30,798 nucleotides of DNA from a virus. A model generated the notes under the pieces. That model searched no databases. It was not told where the DNA came from and was given only the letters and a program-made list of their open reading frames with translations. The translations under genes and the position numbers were made by a program. The stretch is taken from the IMG/VR virus record IMGVR_UViG_3300042455_002391, positions 1 through 30,798 of that record; one strand, 5' to 3'. The stretch's first letter is position 1. Every line of letters begins with the position of its first letter. Shown piece after piece: positions 8,401 to 14,757 of this stretch.

Positions 8401-8443
8401 CTGCCGTGGATCTCGGCAGTGAGTGAGGGCACATGCGAAGCCC
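8401..8443 (-). other. Two further hairpins ahead of the terminator; possible small RNA
   Basis: The space between the lipoprotein gene and the 279-aa gene (8249-8542) has no convincing ORF. It carries two perfect short hairpins before the terminator: CTGCCG/CGGCAG (8401-8406 and 8414-8419) and GGGC/GCCC (8427-8430 and 8440-8443). With the terminator this gives three stem-loops in about 110 nt. They could be the structured 3' end of the mRNA or a processed small RNA. A 75-codon GTG-start frame runs straight through the terminator and is not believed. Confidence 0.3.
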
Positions 8444-8542
8444 TTGCTACCTCCGGCGGACAAGGCTGGCTGGTCCTGGCCGCCGTCTTGGCTGGCCTGC
8501 CTGCTCAGAAACACAAAAAGAGCGGGCACCGTGGAGAGTGTG

Positions 8543-8800
8543 TTACTTCGTAGCCGTCTCAGCCACCGGGGCCGGGCTGGGCGTCAGGACGAGCGTGCCA
8601 GCCTCCCTAGCCAGGGCGGCGTCTTCGGGGCTGATCTTGCCGGTGCGCTCGGCGTAGGCCAGGGCCACGTCGCCGATGCGGGCAAGGCGGGTCTCGTCAA
8701 TCTGGCCGCCCGACTGGCAGGAGGGCAGGCACAGGGCGATGGCAAAGAAGGCGGCGTGGAAGCCGATAATGGAGAGTAGGGCGATGGAGCGGGTTTTCAT
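8543..8800 (-). CDS. Small predicted lipoprotein
   Basis: An 85-aa exported protein. Residues 1-28 form a signal sequence (MKTRSIALLSIIGFHAAFFA, then IALCLPSC) ending in LPSC, a lipobox-like site with Cys28 as the lipidated residue. The remaining 57 residues are hydrophilic and Ala-rich (LARIGDVALAYAERTGKIS). It is the last gene of the minus-strand unit ended by the terminator at 8334. Phage lipoproteins at such positions can serve in lysis (outer spanin) or superinfection exclusion, but nothing here distinguishes these roles and no inner-membrane spanin partner is adjacent. Confidence 0.75.
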   Translation of the reverse strand: MKTRSIALLSIIGFHAAFFAIALCLPSCQSGGQIDETRLARIGDVALAYAERTGKISPEDAALAREAGTLVLTPSPAPVAETATK

Positions 8801-8883
8801 AGCGGGGATCGGTTAGCGGCCCAAGCCTAGCCCAGCTTTGCCCGGCTGGCAAGGGCGGGCTGGCCTTTCTTGGCCGGGCTTGG

Positions 8884-9327
8884 CTATCGAAAGATAGCGT
8901 CAAACTCGGTATTGAGTTGTTCGTGCGTGCTCTTTGCCTTCTCCATGATTCCCATGCCATCATCGCGCTTTGCAGCCATGAAGGCCAGCCTGCTATTAGC
9001 CTGCCTCACATCAGTTTTCTTGCCTGAGCGCCATGTGAACTCGGCGGAGTGGTGGCAAGTGTCGCAAACGGCGTGCAGGAATTTGGTATTCTTCCCGGTA
9101 AGATCGTTTTTGTGGTAGCGGCTATGATGAACCTGCGTAGCCCATCCACGACAGCAACAGCAACGACCCTTTGATTTGCGCATAACCTTGGCTCTGACAG
9201 CCTGCCAGAGTGGCGAGGCTAAATACTCGGCATAACTGGCAAAGCCTAGCTGAGATAGCCAGAAGGCACGGCCCTTGTAGGTGTCTGCTTCTGCTTCTGG
9301 ATTGAATGGCCTGTCCGCCGTGCTCAC
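8884..9327 (-). CDS. HNH endonuclease of the packaging region
   Basis: A 147-aa HNH nuclease. Residues 54-100 hold the core: GRCCCCRGWATQVHHSRYHK with a CxxC pair and the HH of the first strand, then NTKFLHAVCDTCHHSAEF with the second CxxC and final His. HNH proteins encoded near terminase genes often take part in cos or packaging-related cleavage; this is a family-level inference. It starts with GTG at 9327 (protein starts STADRPFNPEA), overlapping the upstream stop as GTGA. It is unlike the two homing endonucleases in the window, because it matches its neighbours' composition and sits in an operon. Confidence 0.85.
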   Translation of the reverse strand: MSTADRPFNPEAEADTYKGRAFWLSQLGFASYAEYLASPLWQAVRAKVMRKSKGRCCCCRGWATQVHHSRYHKNDLTGKNTKFLHAVCDTCHHSAEFTWRSGKKTDVRQANSRLAFMAAKRDDGMGIMEKAKSTHEQLNTEFDAIFR

Positions 9328-9710
9328 GGCTTTACTTCCCTCCTTCCAAGGTACTGCGGATTAGTCACCACGCCCCCAGCCGCCAGCCACTCAGGCGAGC
9401 CACTGGCAGGCAGCCCGGCGGCCTTGCGTAGTTGGCGAATGCGCTCACGGCAGACGCCGTGGGCCTTGCCAAGGGCGGTGTCTTGGCGGGTCCAGTCCAG
9501 GGTGGCTGGGTCAAGGCGGCCTGCCCTGATCCAGCGGGTGCCTTTGGGCGTGCCTTTGGGCCGCACAGGCAGGCCGTTACGGCGCATCCATCGTATTACC
9601 GTAGTTGTAGTCACCCCACACTCCTTAGCGATGTGCATGGCTGGCCTAGCCGTGTCAATGCCCGCCGGAGCCTGCCAAGGGCTGCCTTTCTTGCCTTTGT
9701 GCTGGCTCAT
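9324..9710 (-). CDS. Small protein with two helix-turn-helix-like units
   Basis: A 128-aa protein starting at ATG 9710 (MSQHKGKKGSPWQ), which overlaps the upstream stop as ATGA. Residues 26-48 (AMHIAKECGVTTTTVIRWMR) fit a helix-turn-helix. A second unit (DTALGKAHGVCRERIRQLRK) around residues 80-105 has the same pattern and ends in GLPASG, echoing GLPVRPKG after the first. The duplication suggests a DNA-binding protein recognising a repeated site, either a regulator of the late unit or a packaging accessory. It lies between DUF2158-like and HNH genes. Confidence 0.75.
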   Translation of the reverse strand: MSQHKGKKGSPWQAPAGIDTARPAMHIAKECGVTTTTVIRWMRRNGLPVRPKGTPKGTRWIRAGRLDPATLDWTRQDTALGKAHGVCRERIRQLRKAAGLPASGSPEWLAAGGVVTNPQYLGRREVKP

Positions 9711-10174
9711 GGCTGGGCCTCCTTGGCTGGGGTGAGGCAGGCGGCTGGAACGCACACGTAGCAAGGGCATCCGCCAGTCAGTCCAACACAGCGCCATTGG
9801 TTTTTTTCGGCGTCGTATTCCGTCACCGTCAATGCGTCCCCGCCCGACGTGAGCCGCACCACGTCGCCCACTTTGGGAGTCCATGAGTCACCATTCCAAA
9901 CGGATTCAAGTTCTGCTTGAAATTCGGCGTGAGCTTTTGCATTTCCGAGTGGAGCAGGCGGGCTTGTTTTAGTGGGCTCTGGCAGGCGGGCGAGCAGGGC
10001 GCGGGCCAAGGCTAGGCGGGCTGGGGCCTCGTCCTCCCAATAGTCATTACCTGGCTTAAGGTCGAGTGCGTTGAGATAAATATCGTGTGTTGCTGCCACA
10101 TTTGCACAAGCCTTGTTCATAGCGGCTTGGATGATGTCGTCGGGGATTTGTCGGGTGTCTGGTTTGGTGCTCAT
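9707..10174 (-). CDS. Protein with DUF2158 (YodC)-like C-terminal domain
   Basis: A 155-aa protein starting at ATG 10174. The C-terminal part (VGDVVRLTSGGDALTVTEYD, then RCVGLTGGCPCYVCVP) matches the pattern of DUF2158/YodC, a small beta-barrel domain with a conserved GD-V-L-SGG core. It also holds a CPCYVC cluster. The N-terminal 70 residues are helical (QIPDDIIQAAMNKACANVAA). It is the first gene of a unit ending at the terminator at 8334. The promoter at 10184-10212 puts the predicted transcript start within a few bases of the ATG. Molecular function is unknown. Confidence 0.75.
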   Translation of the reverse strand: MSTKPDTRQIPDDIIQAAMNKACANVAATHDIYLNALDLKPGNDYWEDEAPARLALARALLARLPEPTKTSPPAPLGNAKAHAEFQAELESVWNGDSWTPKVGDVVRLTSGGDALTVTEYDAEKNQWRCVGLTGGCPCYVCVPAACLTPAKEAQP

Positions 10175-10183
10175 GGCGGGCCA

Positions 10184-10212
10184 AATATAACCCTTGACCG
10201 TCAAAACATCAA
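10184..10212 (-). promoter_or_regulatory. Sigma70-type promoter with palindromic operator, near-leaderless
   Basis: On the minus strand TTGATG (10212-10207) and TATATT (10189-10184) are separated by exactly 17 bp. Inside the spacer is the perfect palindrome TTGACGGTCAA (10204-10194), a likely repressor site. The -10 ends only nine bases before the ATG at 10174, so the mRNA would start at or within two or three bases of the start codon. Confidence 0.6.
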
Positions 10213-10282
10213 CCACTTGTCACTTTAATACGCTACTTTTTAGCTAAAGCCGATTTTCTGGCACTTCTACGCCATAAAAGTA

Positions 10283-10924
10283 TCACTCAGCCAGCCTGCC
10301 AGCCTCCAGCCGCCGGGCAATGGGTGAGCCGGGCCGGACCAAAGCCGCCATAAGGTCGCGCACCGTAGGCGTGCCTGCGCCCGGCTCCTGCCCTGCCTGG
10401 GCTGGCTTGGCCTCCAGCCCGGTCTGCTTGGCGATGGCCTGGAGCGTGGCGAGGGGACAGGGCTTTTCGACTTCGATGGTCGTTTTCGGGCCTGCATCTG
10501 TCATGGTTTCCGTGATCTTGTACTTCTTACAGAACCTCGATTCCGCGTCGATCTTGGCGAGCGGAGTCTCAAACATCTCCTTCATGTTGCCCACCAGCCA
10601 AGCCACGGTCACGCCATGCGCCTGCCCGGCTGCCTGGCTGGCGGCTTCTTTGAGGGCGGCGATCTCGGCGGCCATGTCGGCATCCCAGCGGGTGCCTTGG
10701 CTGGCGCAGCCGTCGCGGGTCGTCTCTGGCCTGACCATGCGGTAGGCCTCGGCGGCGGGCGTGCCTGTTGCCCTCAAGGCGCAGTACTGGGCCTTCTCGG
10801 CGGGCGTGGCCCATGCCTGCCGCCTGGGCATGATCTCGGCTTGGGCTGGTCTGCTAGGCGAGGCTGGGCGGCGTTTGGCCTTGGCTTTCTTGGCGGCAGG
10901 CTTGGACTTTGTGTCGGATTTCAT
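10283..10924 (-). CDS. terS: Terminase small subunit-like protein
   Basis: A 213-aa protein, most likely the DNA-recognition subunit of the terminase. After a basic N-terminus (KSDTKSKPAAKKAKAKRRP), residues 38-85 (TPAEKAQYCALRATGTPAAE, AYRMVRPETT) form the helix-turn-helix of Terminase_2-type small subunits. A helical oligomerisation region follows, and the segment FETPLAKIDAESRFCKKYKI with PLATLQAIAKQTGLEA is typical of TerS C-termini, where target DNA features are given per residue block. I use ATG 10924; an ATG at 10948 is also open. It is the first minus-strand gene of the packaging block, separated from terL by about 3.4 kb of accessory genes. Confidence 0.75.
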   Translation of the reverse strand: MKSDTKSKPAAKKAKAKRRPASPSRPAQAEIMPRRQAWATPAEKAQYCALRATGTPAAEAYRMVRPETTRDGCASQGTRWDADMAAEIAALKEAASQAAGQAHGVTVAWLVGNMKEMFETPLAKIDAESRFCKKYKITETMTDAGPKTTIEVEKPCPLATLQAIAKQTGLEAKPAQAGQEPGAGTPTVRDLMAALVRPGSPIARRLEAGRLAE

Positions 10925-10948
10925 GTATTGTTTGTAGTTAATGCCCAT

Positions 10949-11071
10949 TTACGCAGGGGAAAAGTGATCTTCGTGAAAATATTCGTTGATATATTTTAAT
11001 TCGTGTGCGTTTATAGAGGCGTCAGCGGGCGCGTTTGCCTGCTGCACTCTTCAAACTAAAGACATCCGATT
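10949..11071. promoter_or_regulatory. AT-rich divergent intergenic region
   Basis: This 123-bp gap separates the minus-strand terS from the plus-strand operon and is far richer in A/T than the genes around it. It contains a perfect 7-bp inverted repeat, AAAATAT (10976-10982) and ATATTTT (10991-10997), and three TTCGT copies at 10970, 10982 and 11000. Divergent promoters and a regulator site are expected here, but I cannot place a -35/-10 pair with confidence. The plus-strand gene follows the leader GACATCCGAT directly. Confidence 0.5.
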
Positions 11072-11449
11072 ATGAAACATCTCGAAACCATCGCGGCAGC
11101 AATCAAAACTGGCTACGAACTCATGGGCAGCAAATGGCAAAATTGCGAGGCTGAAACCATCGCTCTTCAAACCATCTGTGCCTGCTCTAACAACCTAAAA
11201 CGCAAAGGGGATGCCTTCTCTTGGCTCTCTGGCAGTTGCACAACAGGGTGGCAGCAATGCGGCACAAATAACGTGCGCGGCCTGCAAATGCTTTTAGATG
11301 ATGGGTCGCTCATCCGTGAAGACTACACGGGCGGACACAAGGCACCGCAAGGCACGGCTACCCACGATGGCAAGTTTCAGATTCTTCGAGTTACCAACAC
11401 CCTTTTGGGGTATGCGGCATCCAAAATGAAGATCGACCTTCTCGCCTAA
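11072..11449 (+). CDS. Unknown protein, first gene of the plus-strand operon (125 aa)
   Basis: Not recognised. It is a soluble 125-aa protein with helices at 1-20 (LETIAAAIKTGYELMGSK) and a mixed region with four cysteines (ICACSNNLKRKGDAFSWLSG, SCTTGWQQCG). The C-terminal part is beta-rich and ends KMKIDLLA. Codon usage is less GCC/GGC-heavy than the next genes, which may mean recent acquisition. No Shine-Dalgarno; the ATG follows GACATCCGATT, one of the recurrent leader motifs. As the first gene after the divergent promoter region it may be expressed early. Confidence 0.8.
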   Translation: MKHLETIAAAIKTGYELMGSKWQNCEAETIALQTICACSNNLKRKGDAFSWLSGSCTTGWQQCGTNNVRGLQMLLDDGSLIREDYTGGHKAPQGTATHDGKFQILRVTNTLLGYAASKMKIDLLA

Positions 11450-11477
11450 CCATTAAACCCTCAAACTACATCCGACT

Positions 11478-11819
11478 ATGACAGCAATATTTGATATGAT
11501 CTCCCCAGCCCGCGTGGCTGGCTTTGTGCGGGCCAACGGCCTGCTTGGCTTTGAGGCCCGGCAGTTCGGGCCGCGAGACTTCCGCGTTGTGGAGCACCGA
11601 TCTAACCCCATGGAGCGAATCGAAACGGCCTATCAGGCCCCCAGCCAAGCCGAGGCCTGCCAAGCTGCCCGGCGGTGGGCGCAAATCACGGATACTGAAG
11701 TCTTGGCTATCGGGGCGGCCCGGTGCCGTATGGCTGAGCTGGCCGAGGCCATCCGGGCCATGAGGCATGCCAAGCCTGTGGTGCAGGCGGAACTCTGCTT
11801 TGGGGAGGTGGTGGCGTGA
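11478..11819 (+). CDS. Unknown Ala/Arg-rich protein (113 aa)
   Basis: Not recognised. The ATG at 11478 is preceded by TCAAACTACATCCGACT, nearly identical to the leader of the previous gene. The protein looks like a small alpha/beta domain (ARVAGFVRANGLLGFEARQF, FRVVEHRSNPMERIETAYQA) followed by an Ala-rich helical region with two cysteines. It may bind nucleic acid, but no motif proves it. It overlaps the next gene by four bases (GTGA). Confidence 0.75.
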   Translation: MTAIFDMISPARVAGFVRANGLLGFEARQFGPRDFRVVEHRSNPMERIETAYQAPSQAEACQAARRWAQITDTEVLAIGAARCRMAELAEAIRAMRHAKPVVQAELCFGEVVA

Positions 11820-12061
11820 AATATCCTCGCACACATGCGGCTTTGGTGCCCGTCTCCAGCCTCAAGGCCGAGCTTGCCCGGCTGGCGCGCCTTGACTGGC
11901 AGCCGGTGGCGGCTGGGCTGCCTACGGAGGAGGACGCGGACGAGTTCGGTGACGTTGAGTGGTCGGACGGCCACGACATCTGGCAGGCTGGCTGGGCGCG
12001 CTCACCTCACCAGCCTACCCACTGGCGGCCTATCAGCCTGCCACCCATCATCAAACCATGA
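11816..12061 (+). CDS. Small acidic/Trp-containing protein (81 aa)
   Basis: Not recognised. It starts with GTG at 11816, overlapping the upstream stop. The chain (SSLKAELARLARLDWQPVAA, then acidic EEDADEFGDVEWSDGHD) ends in a Trp/Pro-rich tail (HWRPISLPPIIKP). It is soluble and small, and coupled by 4-bp overlaps on both sides. Confidence 0.7.
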   Translation: MKYPRTHAALVPVSSLKAELARLARLDWQPVAAGLPTEEDADEFGDVEWSDGHDIWQAGWARSPHQPTHWRPISLPPIIKP

Positions 12062-12222
12062 AACGCTCCCTCTCCTCCATCGACCCTCCCCCCACATGGC
12101 CCGAGGCATTGCGCCAGCCTGCCCGGCCTAGCTTGGCGGCCCTGGGCCTTGACTTGGCCTGCCTACTGGTGGGGCTGGCCCTATTCCTGTTCATCGTTTA
12201 CAATCTCAAAATGCACCCATGA
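12058..12222 (+). CDS. Tiny single-span membrane protein (54 aa)
   Basis: ATG 12058 overlaps the previous stop as ATGA. Residues 1-27 are polar and Pro-rich; residues 31-50 (LDLACLLVGLALFLFIVYNL) are one strong transmembrane helix; the tail is four residues. Such proteins can act as holins, antiholins or membrane-associated early phage factors. The next gene is another tiny membrane protein, so the pair may work together. Function is not known. Confidence 0.7.
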   Translation: MKRSLSSIDPPPTWPEALRQPARPSLAALGLDLACLLVGLALFLFIVYNLKMHP

Positions 12223-12392
12223 AAAATCCCCTTCTCCCAGACCCCGACACCCACCCCATGCTCTACGCCCGCGAATACCTCCGCCAACGCCCGCTCTACG
12301 ACGGCCTAGCCTTCCTGGCCTGCCTGTTCGTGGGCGTGCCGGTGGCCGGGCTGGCCTTGCTCTGGATCTGCCGCCTTGTCTTTGCGCTATGA
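12219..12392 (+). CDS. Tiny membrane protein (57 aa)
   Basis: The ATG at 12219 overlaps the previous stop (ATGA), and its own stop overlaps the next start (ATGA). The N-terminal 30 residues are polar (KNPLLPDPDTHPMLYAREYL). Residues 31-54 (AFLACLFVGVPVAGLALLWI) make one transmembrane span. It is supported by exact overlaps at both ends and by the same codon style as its neighbours. It resembles the preceding membrane protein in layout, not clearly in sequence. Confidence 0.65.
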   Translation: MKNPLLPDPDTHPMLYAREYLRQRPLYDGLAFLACLFVGVPVAGLALLWICRLVFAL

Positions 12393-12964
12393 GCCTGCCC
12401 CCAGAAGTCGTGGCCCAAATGCAAGACGACGCATCCTACCCTCGCCCCCACAAGCCCAAGCCGGGCCGCCCCCGTGGCAGGCCGCCTGGCTCCAGGCCCA
12501 AGAAGGGCGGGCAGGCCAAGCGTGCGTACATGAATGCGGCCCTTTTTGTCAGCCAGTCGGGCGAGCGTGTGCCTGTGTTGCGCCTGTTGGTGACGCTGCC
12601 GGTGTCCTCCGCCGCCAAGGCCGACGAGCTAGCCAAGCGGCTGGGCACCTCGGTATCTGGGCTGCTGTGCTGTTTGATAGACGAGTTGCCTGCCCCGGCC
12701 TCTGTGCCGCCTGCCCCGGCTGCCGTGCCTGCCGAGCCCGAGGGCGGCGTGGGGCTTTACCGCCCGCTTTGGCTGCCGTCGGCCCTGGGGGGCAAGCTGG
12801 CTAGGACGCTGGTCAGGCTCGGCTGGTCGCTGAATACGTTCGTGGCGCACATGATAGCCACTTTACCTGAGCCTGATTTGATGGCGAAGGCCAAGCCGAT
12901 GTTTGCGGGGTGGGAGGATGAAAGGCCTAGCCCTGCACCGCCTGCGCCAGCATCCGGGCAATAA
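12389..12964 (+). CDS. DNA-binding protein with AT-hook motif and two RHH-like units
   Basis: A 191-aa protein from ATG 12389. Residues 24-42 (KPKPGRPRGRPPGSRPKKGG) contain two overlapping GRP-type AT-hook cores, known to bind the minor groove of AT-rich DNA. Two similar strand-helix-helix units follow: VLRLLVTLPVSSAAKADELA with LGTSVSGLLCCLIDEL, and LYRPLWLPSALGGKLARTLV with LGWSLNTFVAHMIATL. Both read like ribbon-helix-helix folds, joined by a Pro/Ala linker, so one chain may mimic an RHH dimer. It could regulate the AT-rich intergenic regions. Its end overlaps the convergent minus-strand gene by 38 bp. Confidence 0.75.
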   Translation: MSLPPEVVAQMQDDASYPRPHKPKPGRPRGRPPGSRPKKGGQAKRAYMNAALFVSQSGERVPVLRLLVTLPVSSAAKADELAKRLGTSVSGLLCCLIDELPAPASVPPAPAAVPAEPEGGVGLYRPLWLPSALGGKLARTLVRLGWSLNTFVAHMIATLPEPDLMAKAKPMFAGWEDERPSPAPPAPASGQ

Positions 12965-13262
12965 CATCGTCCAGCATCACCTCACGGGCGGCGGCGATGT
13001 GCTTGCACCACCGCACGCTAGGCGCCTCGCCCTTTTCGCGGGCCGGGCCGATGCGGTAGCCCCATTGAGGGCAGGCGCATTGGCCGTGGCCGTTGTAGGC
13101 GAGCAAGTCCACCATGTACTTGCCTGCTTGGCTTTGGCTGGCGACGAGGTAGCGCCCCACCGCGTCGGCGGGCTCTATCAGCCATGTGTCCGGCTCAGGC
13201 GTGGACGATGCCGCCGGGCTTGAGTCTGATTTTGAAGATGGAGCCTTGGGCTCGGGCGGCAT
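12927..13262 (-). CDS. SWIM zinc-finger protein
   Basis: The C-terminal 70 residues hold a SWIM domain: AYNGHGQCACPQWGYRIGPA, with the C-x-C pair, and SVRWCKHIAAAREVML, with the C-x-H pair. This fold binds zinc and often DNA or protein partners. The start is uncertain. I use ATG 13262 (111 aa), which overlaps the upstream KH gene by 68 bp and gives a Pro/Ser-rich lead (PPEPKAPSSKSDSSPAASS); ATG 13298 is also open, and a shorter form from GTG near AVGRYLV is possible. It is the last gene of the minus-strand DNA-metabolism block. Confidence 0.75.
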   Translation of the reverse strand: MPPEPKAPSSKSDSSPAASSTPEPDTWLIEPADAVGRYLVASQSQAGKYMVDLLAYNGHGQCACPQWGYRIGPAREKGEAPSVRWCKHIAAAREVMLDDVIARMLAQAVQG

Positions 13263-13698
13263 TGTAGGCCCATGTTTCGAGTGCGGAGTGGTCGGCATGG
13301 TCGTAGTGGTCGGGGTGAACGTAGATTTCCCAGTGGCTGCCTTCGGCCTCGCCTGCCAGCCTGTAGGCCTCTTGCCCGTAGCGGGCATCCAGCCAGCCCA
13401 CGGCCAGCTCGCGCACCTCGGGCATAGGCTGGATTGGCGGCGTATTGAGGTCGTGGCGGGCTGTGCTCGGAACCTGAAGGCCCCAGCCGAACGGGCGCAG
13501 GAGCTGGCGTAAGGCTGCCACCATGGCACCGCCTTTGCCGATGATGCTCCCCATGTTACGGGCGGAGGCTAGCAGGATAATTTCGTTGGCGTTGACCTTG
13601 ATGCCGATGCCGGTCGGGTCGTGGGGGATGAGCGGCAAGACGAGCGCATGAATGAAGTCGTGGGCTGTGCTGGCGTCTTTATCGTTGTCTGGTGTCAT
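13195..13698 (-). CDS. KH-domain RNA-binding protein
   Basis: A 167-aa protein from ATG 13698 (GTG at 13707 is also in frame). Residues 30-75 (GIGIKVNANEIILLASARNM, then GSIIGKGGAMVAALRQLL) are a KH domain with the GxxG loop as IGKGG, similar to bacterial KhpA-type proteins that bind RNA. The C-terminal part (RELAVGWLDARYGQEAYRLA, HWEIYVHPDHYDHADHS) is unassigned and His-rich. A stable hairpin lies in the mRNA just upstream (13719-13742). It may act in RNA metabolism or feedback control; inference only. Confidence 0.7.
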   Translation of the reverse strand: MTPDNDKDASTAHDFIHALVLPLIPHDPTGIGIKVNANEIILLASARNMGSIIGKGGAMVAALRQLLRPFGWGLQVPSTARHDLNTPPIQPMPEVRELAVGWLDARYGQEAYRLAGEAEGSHWEIYVHPDHYDHADHSALETWAYNAARAQGSIFKIRLKPGGIVHA

Positions 13699-13718
13699 TA
13701 TCTCCACTTACGCGACAA

Positions 13719-13742
13719 GGCCGAGCCCGTCAAGGCCCGGCC
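13719..13742 (-). other. 9-bp hairpin between ssb and the KH gene
   Basis: In the minus-strand transcript, GGCCGGGCC and GGCTCGGCC pair over nine bases (one G-U) around a 6-nt loop. No U tract follows, so it is not a typical terminator. It lies about 20 nt upstream of the KH-domain gene start and may limit read-through or be a protein-binding site. Confidence 0.4.
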
Positions 13743-13768
13743 TGTGCTTGGCGGCTGGCTGGCGGCGA

Positions 13769-14302
13769 TCAATATAGAATACTGTCGTCGCCGTTGTCTG
13801 GTTGAGGCGCGGCATACTGGATCGTCCGGCTAGGCCTCTGGGCAGTCTGGCCCTGGGCAAACTGCCGGGCAGGGGCGGCCTGGGCTGGCCTCTGGGTAGG
13901 CGCTTGGCGCTGAGGCTGGGCGGGCTGTCTAGCGGGCTCGGGCTGGGCTTCTTGGCGGGTGCCGTCCTCGCGGAAATCAATAAAGGTCACTTTGTCAGCC
14001 ACGACTTTGACTTTGGATTTCTTCTGGCCGGTGGCTTTGTCCTCCCAAGTTTCTTGCTTGAGGCGGCCTTCGACATGCAGGCGGAGGCCTTTAGCGAGGA
14101 ACTTGCCGCAGTTTTCGGCGGTCTTGCCAAACACGGTTACGTCAATGAAGTCGCATTCCTCGTGCTTCTGGTTTTGATCGTCATACCACACCCGATTGAG
14201 TGCTAGGCTGATGTCGCAGACGGCGGAACCTTTGGGAGTGTAGCGGACTTCTGGGTCGCGGGTCAAGTTGCCGAGAATGTGGACTGAATTTATGGAGGCC
14301 AT
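13769..14302 (-). CDS. ssb: Single-stranded DNA-binding protein
   Basis: A 177-aa SSB that would coat single strands during replication and recombination. Residues 1-112 are a canonical OB fold: NSVHILGNLTRDPEVRYTPK, CDISLALNRVW, ECDFIDVTVFGKTAENCGKF and LHVEGRLKQETWEDKATGQK. Residues 113-165 are a Pro/Gln/Ala-rich linker. The tail ends DNGDDSILY, an acidic tip like the partner-binding tip of bacterial SSBs but ending SILY rather than DIPF. I start it at ATG 14302; the longer frame to 14395 covers the upstream gene's end. Confidence 0.95.
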   Translation of the reverse strand: MASINSVHILGNLTRDPEVRYTPKGSAVCDISLALNRVWYDDQNQKHEECDFIDVTVFGKTAENCGKFLAKGLRLHVEGRLKQETWEDKATGQKKSKVKVVADKVTFIDFREDGTRQEAQPEPARQPAQPQRQAPTQRPAQAAPARQFAQGQTAQRPSRTIQYAAPQPDNGDDSILY

Positions 14303-14334
14303 GGGTAGATTCTGAGGTGAGGGCGCTAGGCTAC

Positions 14335-14718
14335 TCAGCGCCGGAGGTTCTGCAAAGCCCAAATGAGTTCTTCGTGTTTTTTGTCGGCGTCCCATTTCTT
14401 GTGCAGCTCCGCATCCGCCCTCCGCCTCTGCTCCACGGCGGCCAAGCCTGCCTGCCTGCCCTGGGCTGCCGCGCCCTCAAGAATGGCGTAGAGGCTGGCG
14501 GAGATGGCCCGGCGCTCGGCATCGGTGGCGGACTTGGCTAGGGCGAACCTGAGCCGGATAACGTCGGGGCGCTGGCGGGCCTTGGCAATGGCGGCAGACT
14601 CGTAGGCCGCCACGGTCATGGCCTCAGTGGGGCGGCGGGTGTCTTGGGCCTGGGCGGGCAGGGCGGCAAAAAGGCGGAGCAGGGCGAAGGTCAGGAGAGC
14701 GTAGGCTAGCGTTTTCAT
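14335..14718 (-). CDS. Small secreted protein
   Basis: A 127-aa protein with a signal peptide at 1-24 (MKTLAYALLTFALLRLFAAL) and a probable signal peptidase I site after AQA. The mature part is helical and rich in Ala, Arg and Glu (VAAYESAAIAKARQRPDVIR, QAGLAAVEQRRRADAELHKK) and looks like a coiled coil. The start ATG 14718 follows ACCCCCACA. It lies within a DNA-metabolism block, which is unusual for an exported protein, and just downstream of an attC-like element. Function is unknown. Confidence 0.75.
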   Translation of the reverse strand: MKTLAYALLTFALLRLFAALPAQAQDTRRPTEAMTVAAYESAAIAKARQRPDVIRLRFALAKSATDAERRAISASLYAILEGAAAQGRQAGLAAVEQRRRADAELHKKWDADKKHEELIWALQNLRR

Positions 14719-14757
14719 TGTGGGGGTATTTTACTGGTTGGCGGGCGGTTGGCAAGT

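Noticed and set aside
8302-8529. 75-codon minus-strand ORF
   Set aside because: It begins at a GTG without support and reads through the strong terminator at 8334-8371.
13708-13980. 90-codon minus-strand ORF across the end of ssb
   Set aside because: It is out of frame over the SSB linker and the hairpin region, with low-complexity Pro/Arg/Leu composition typical of a shadow.
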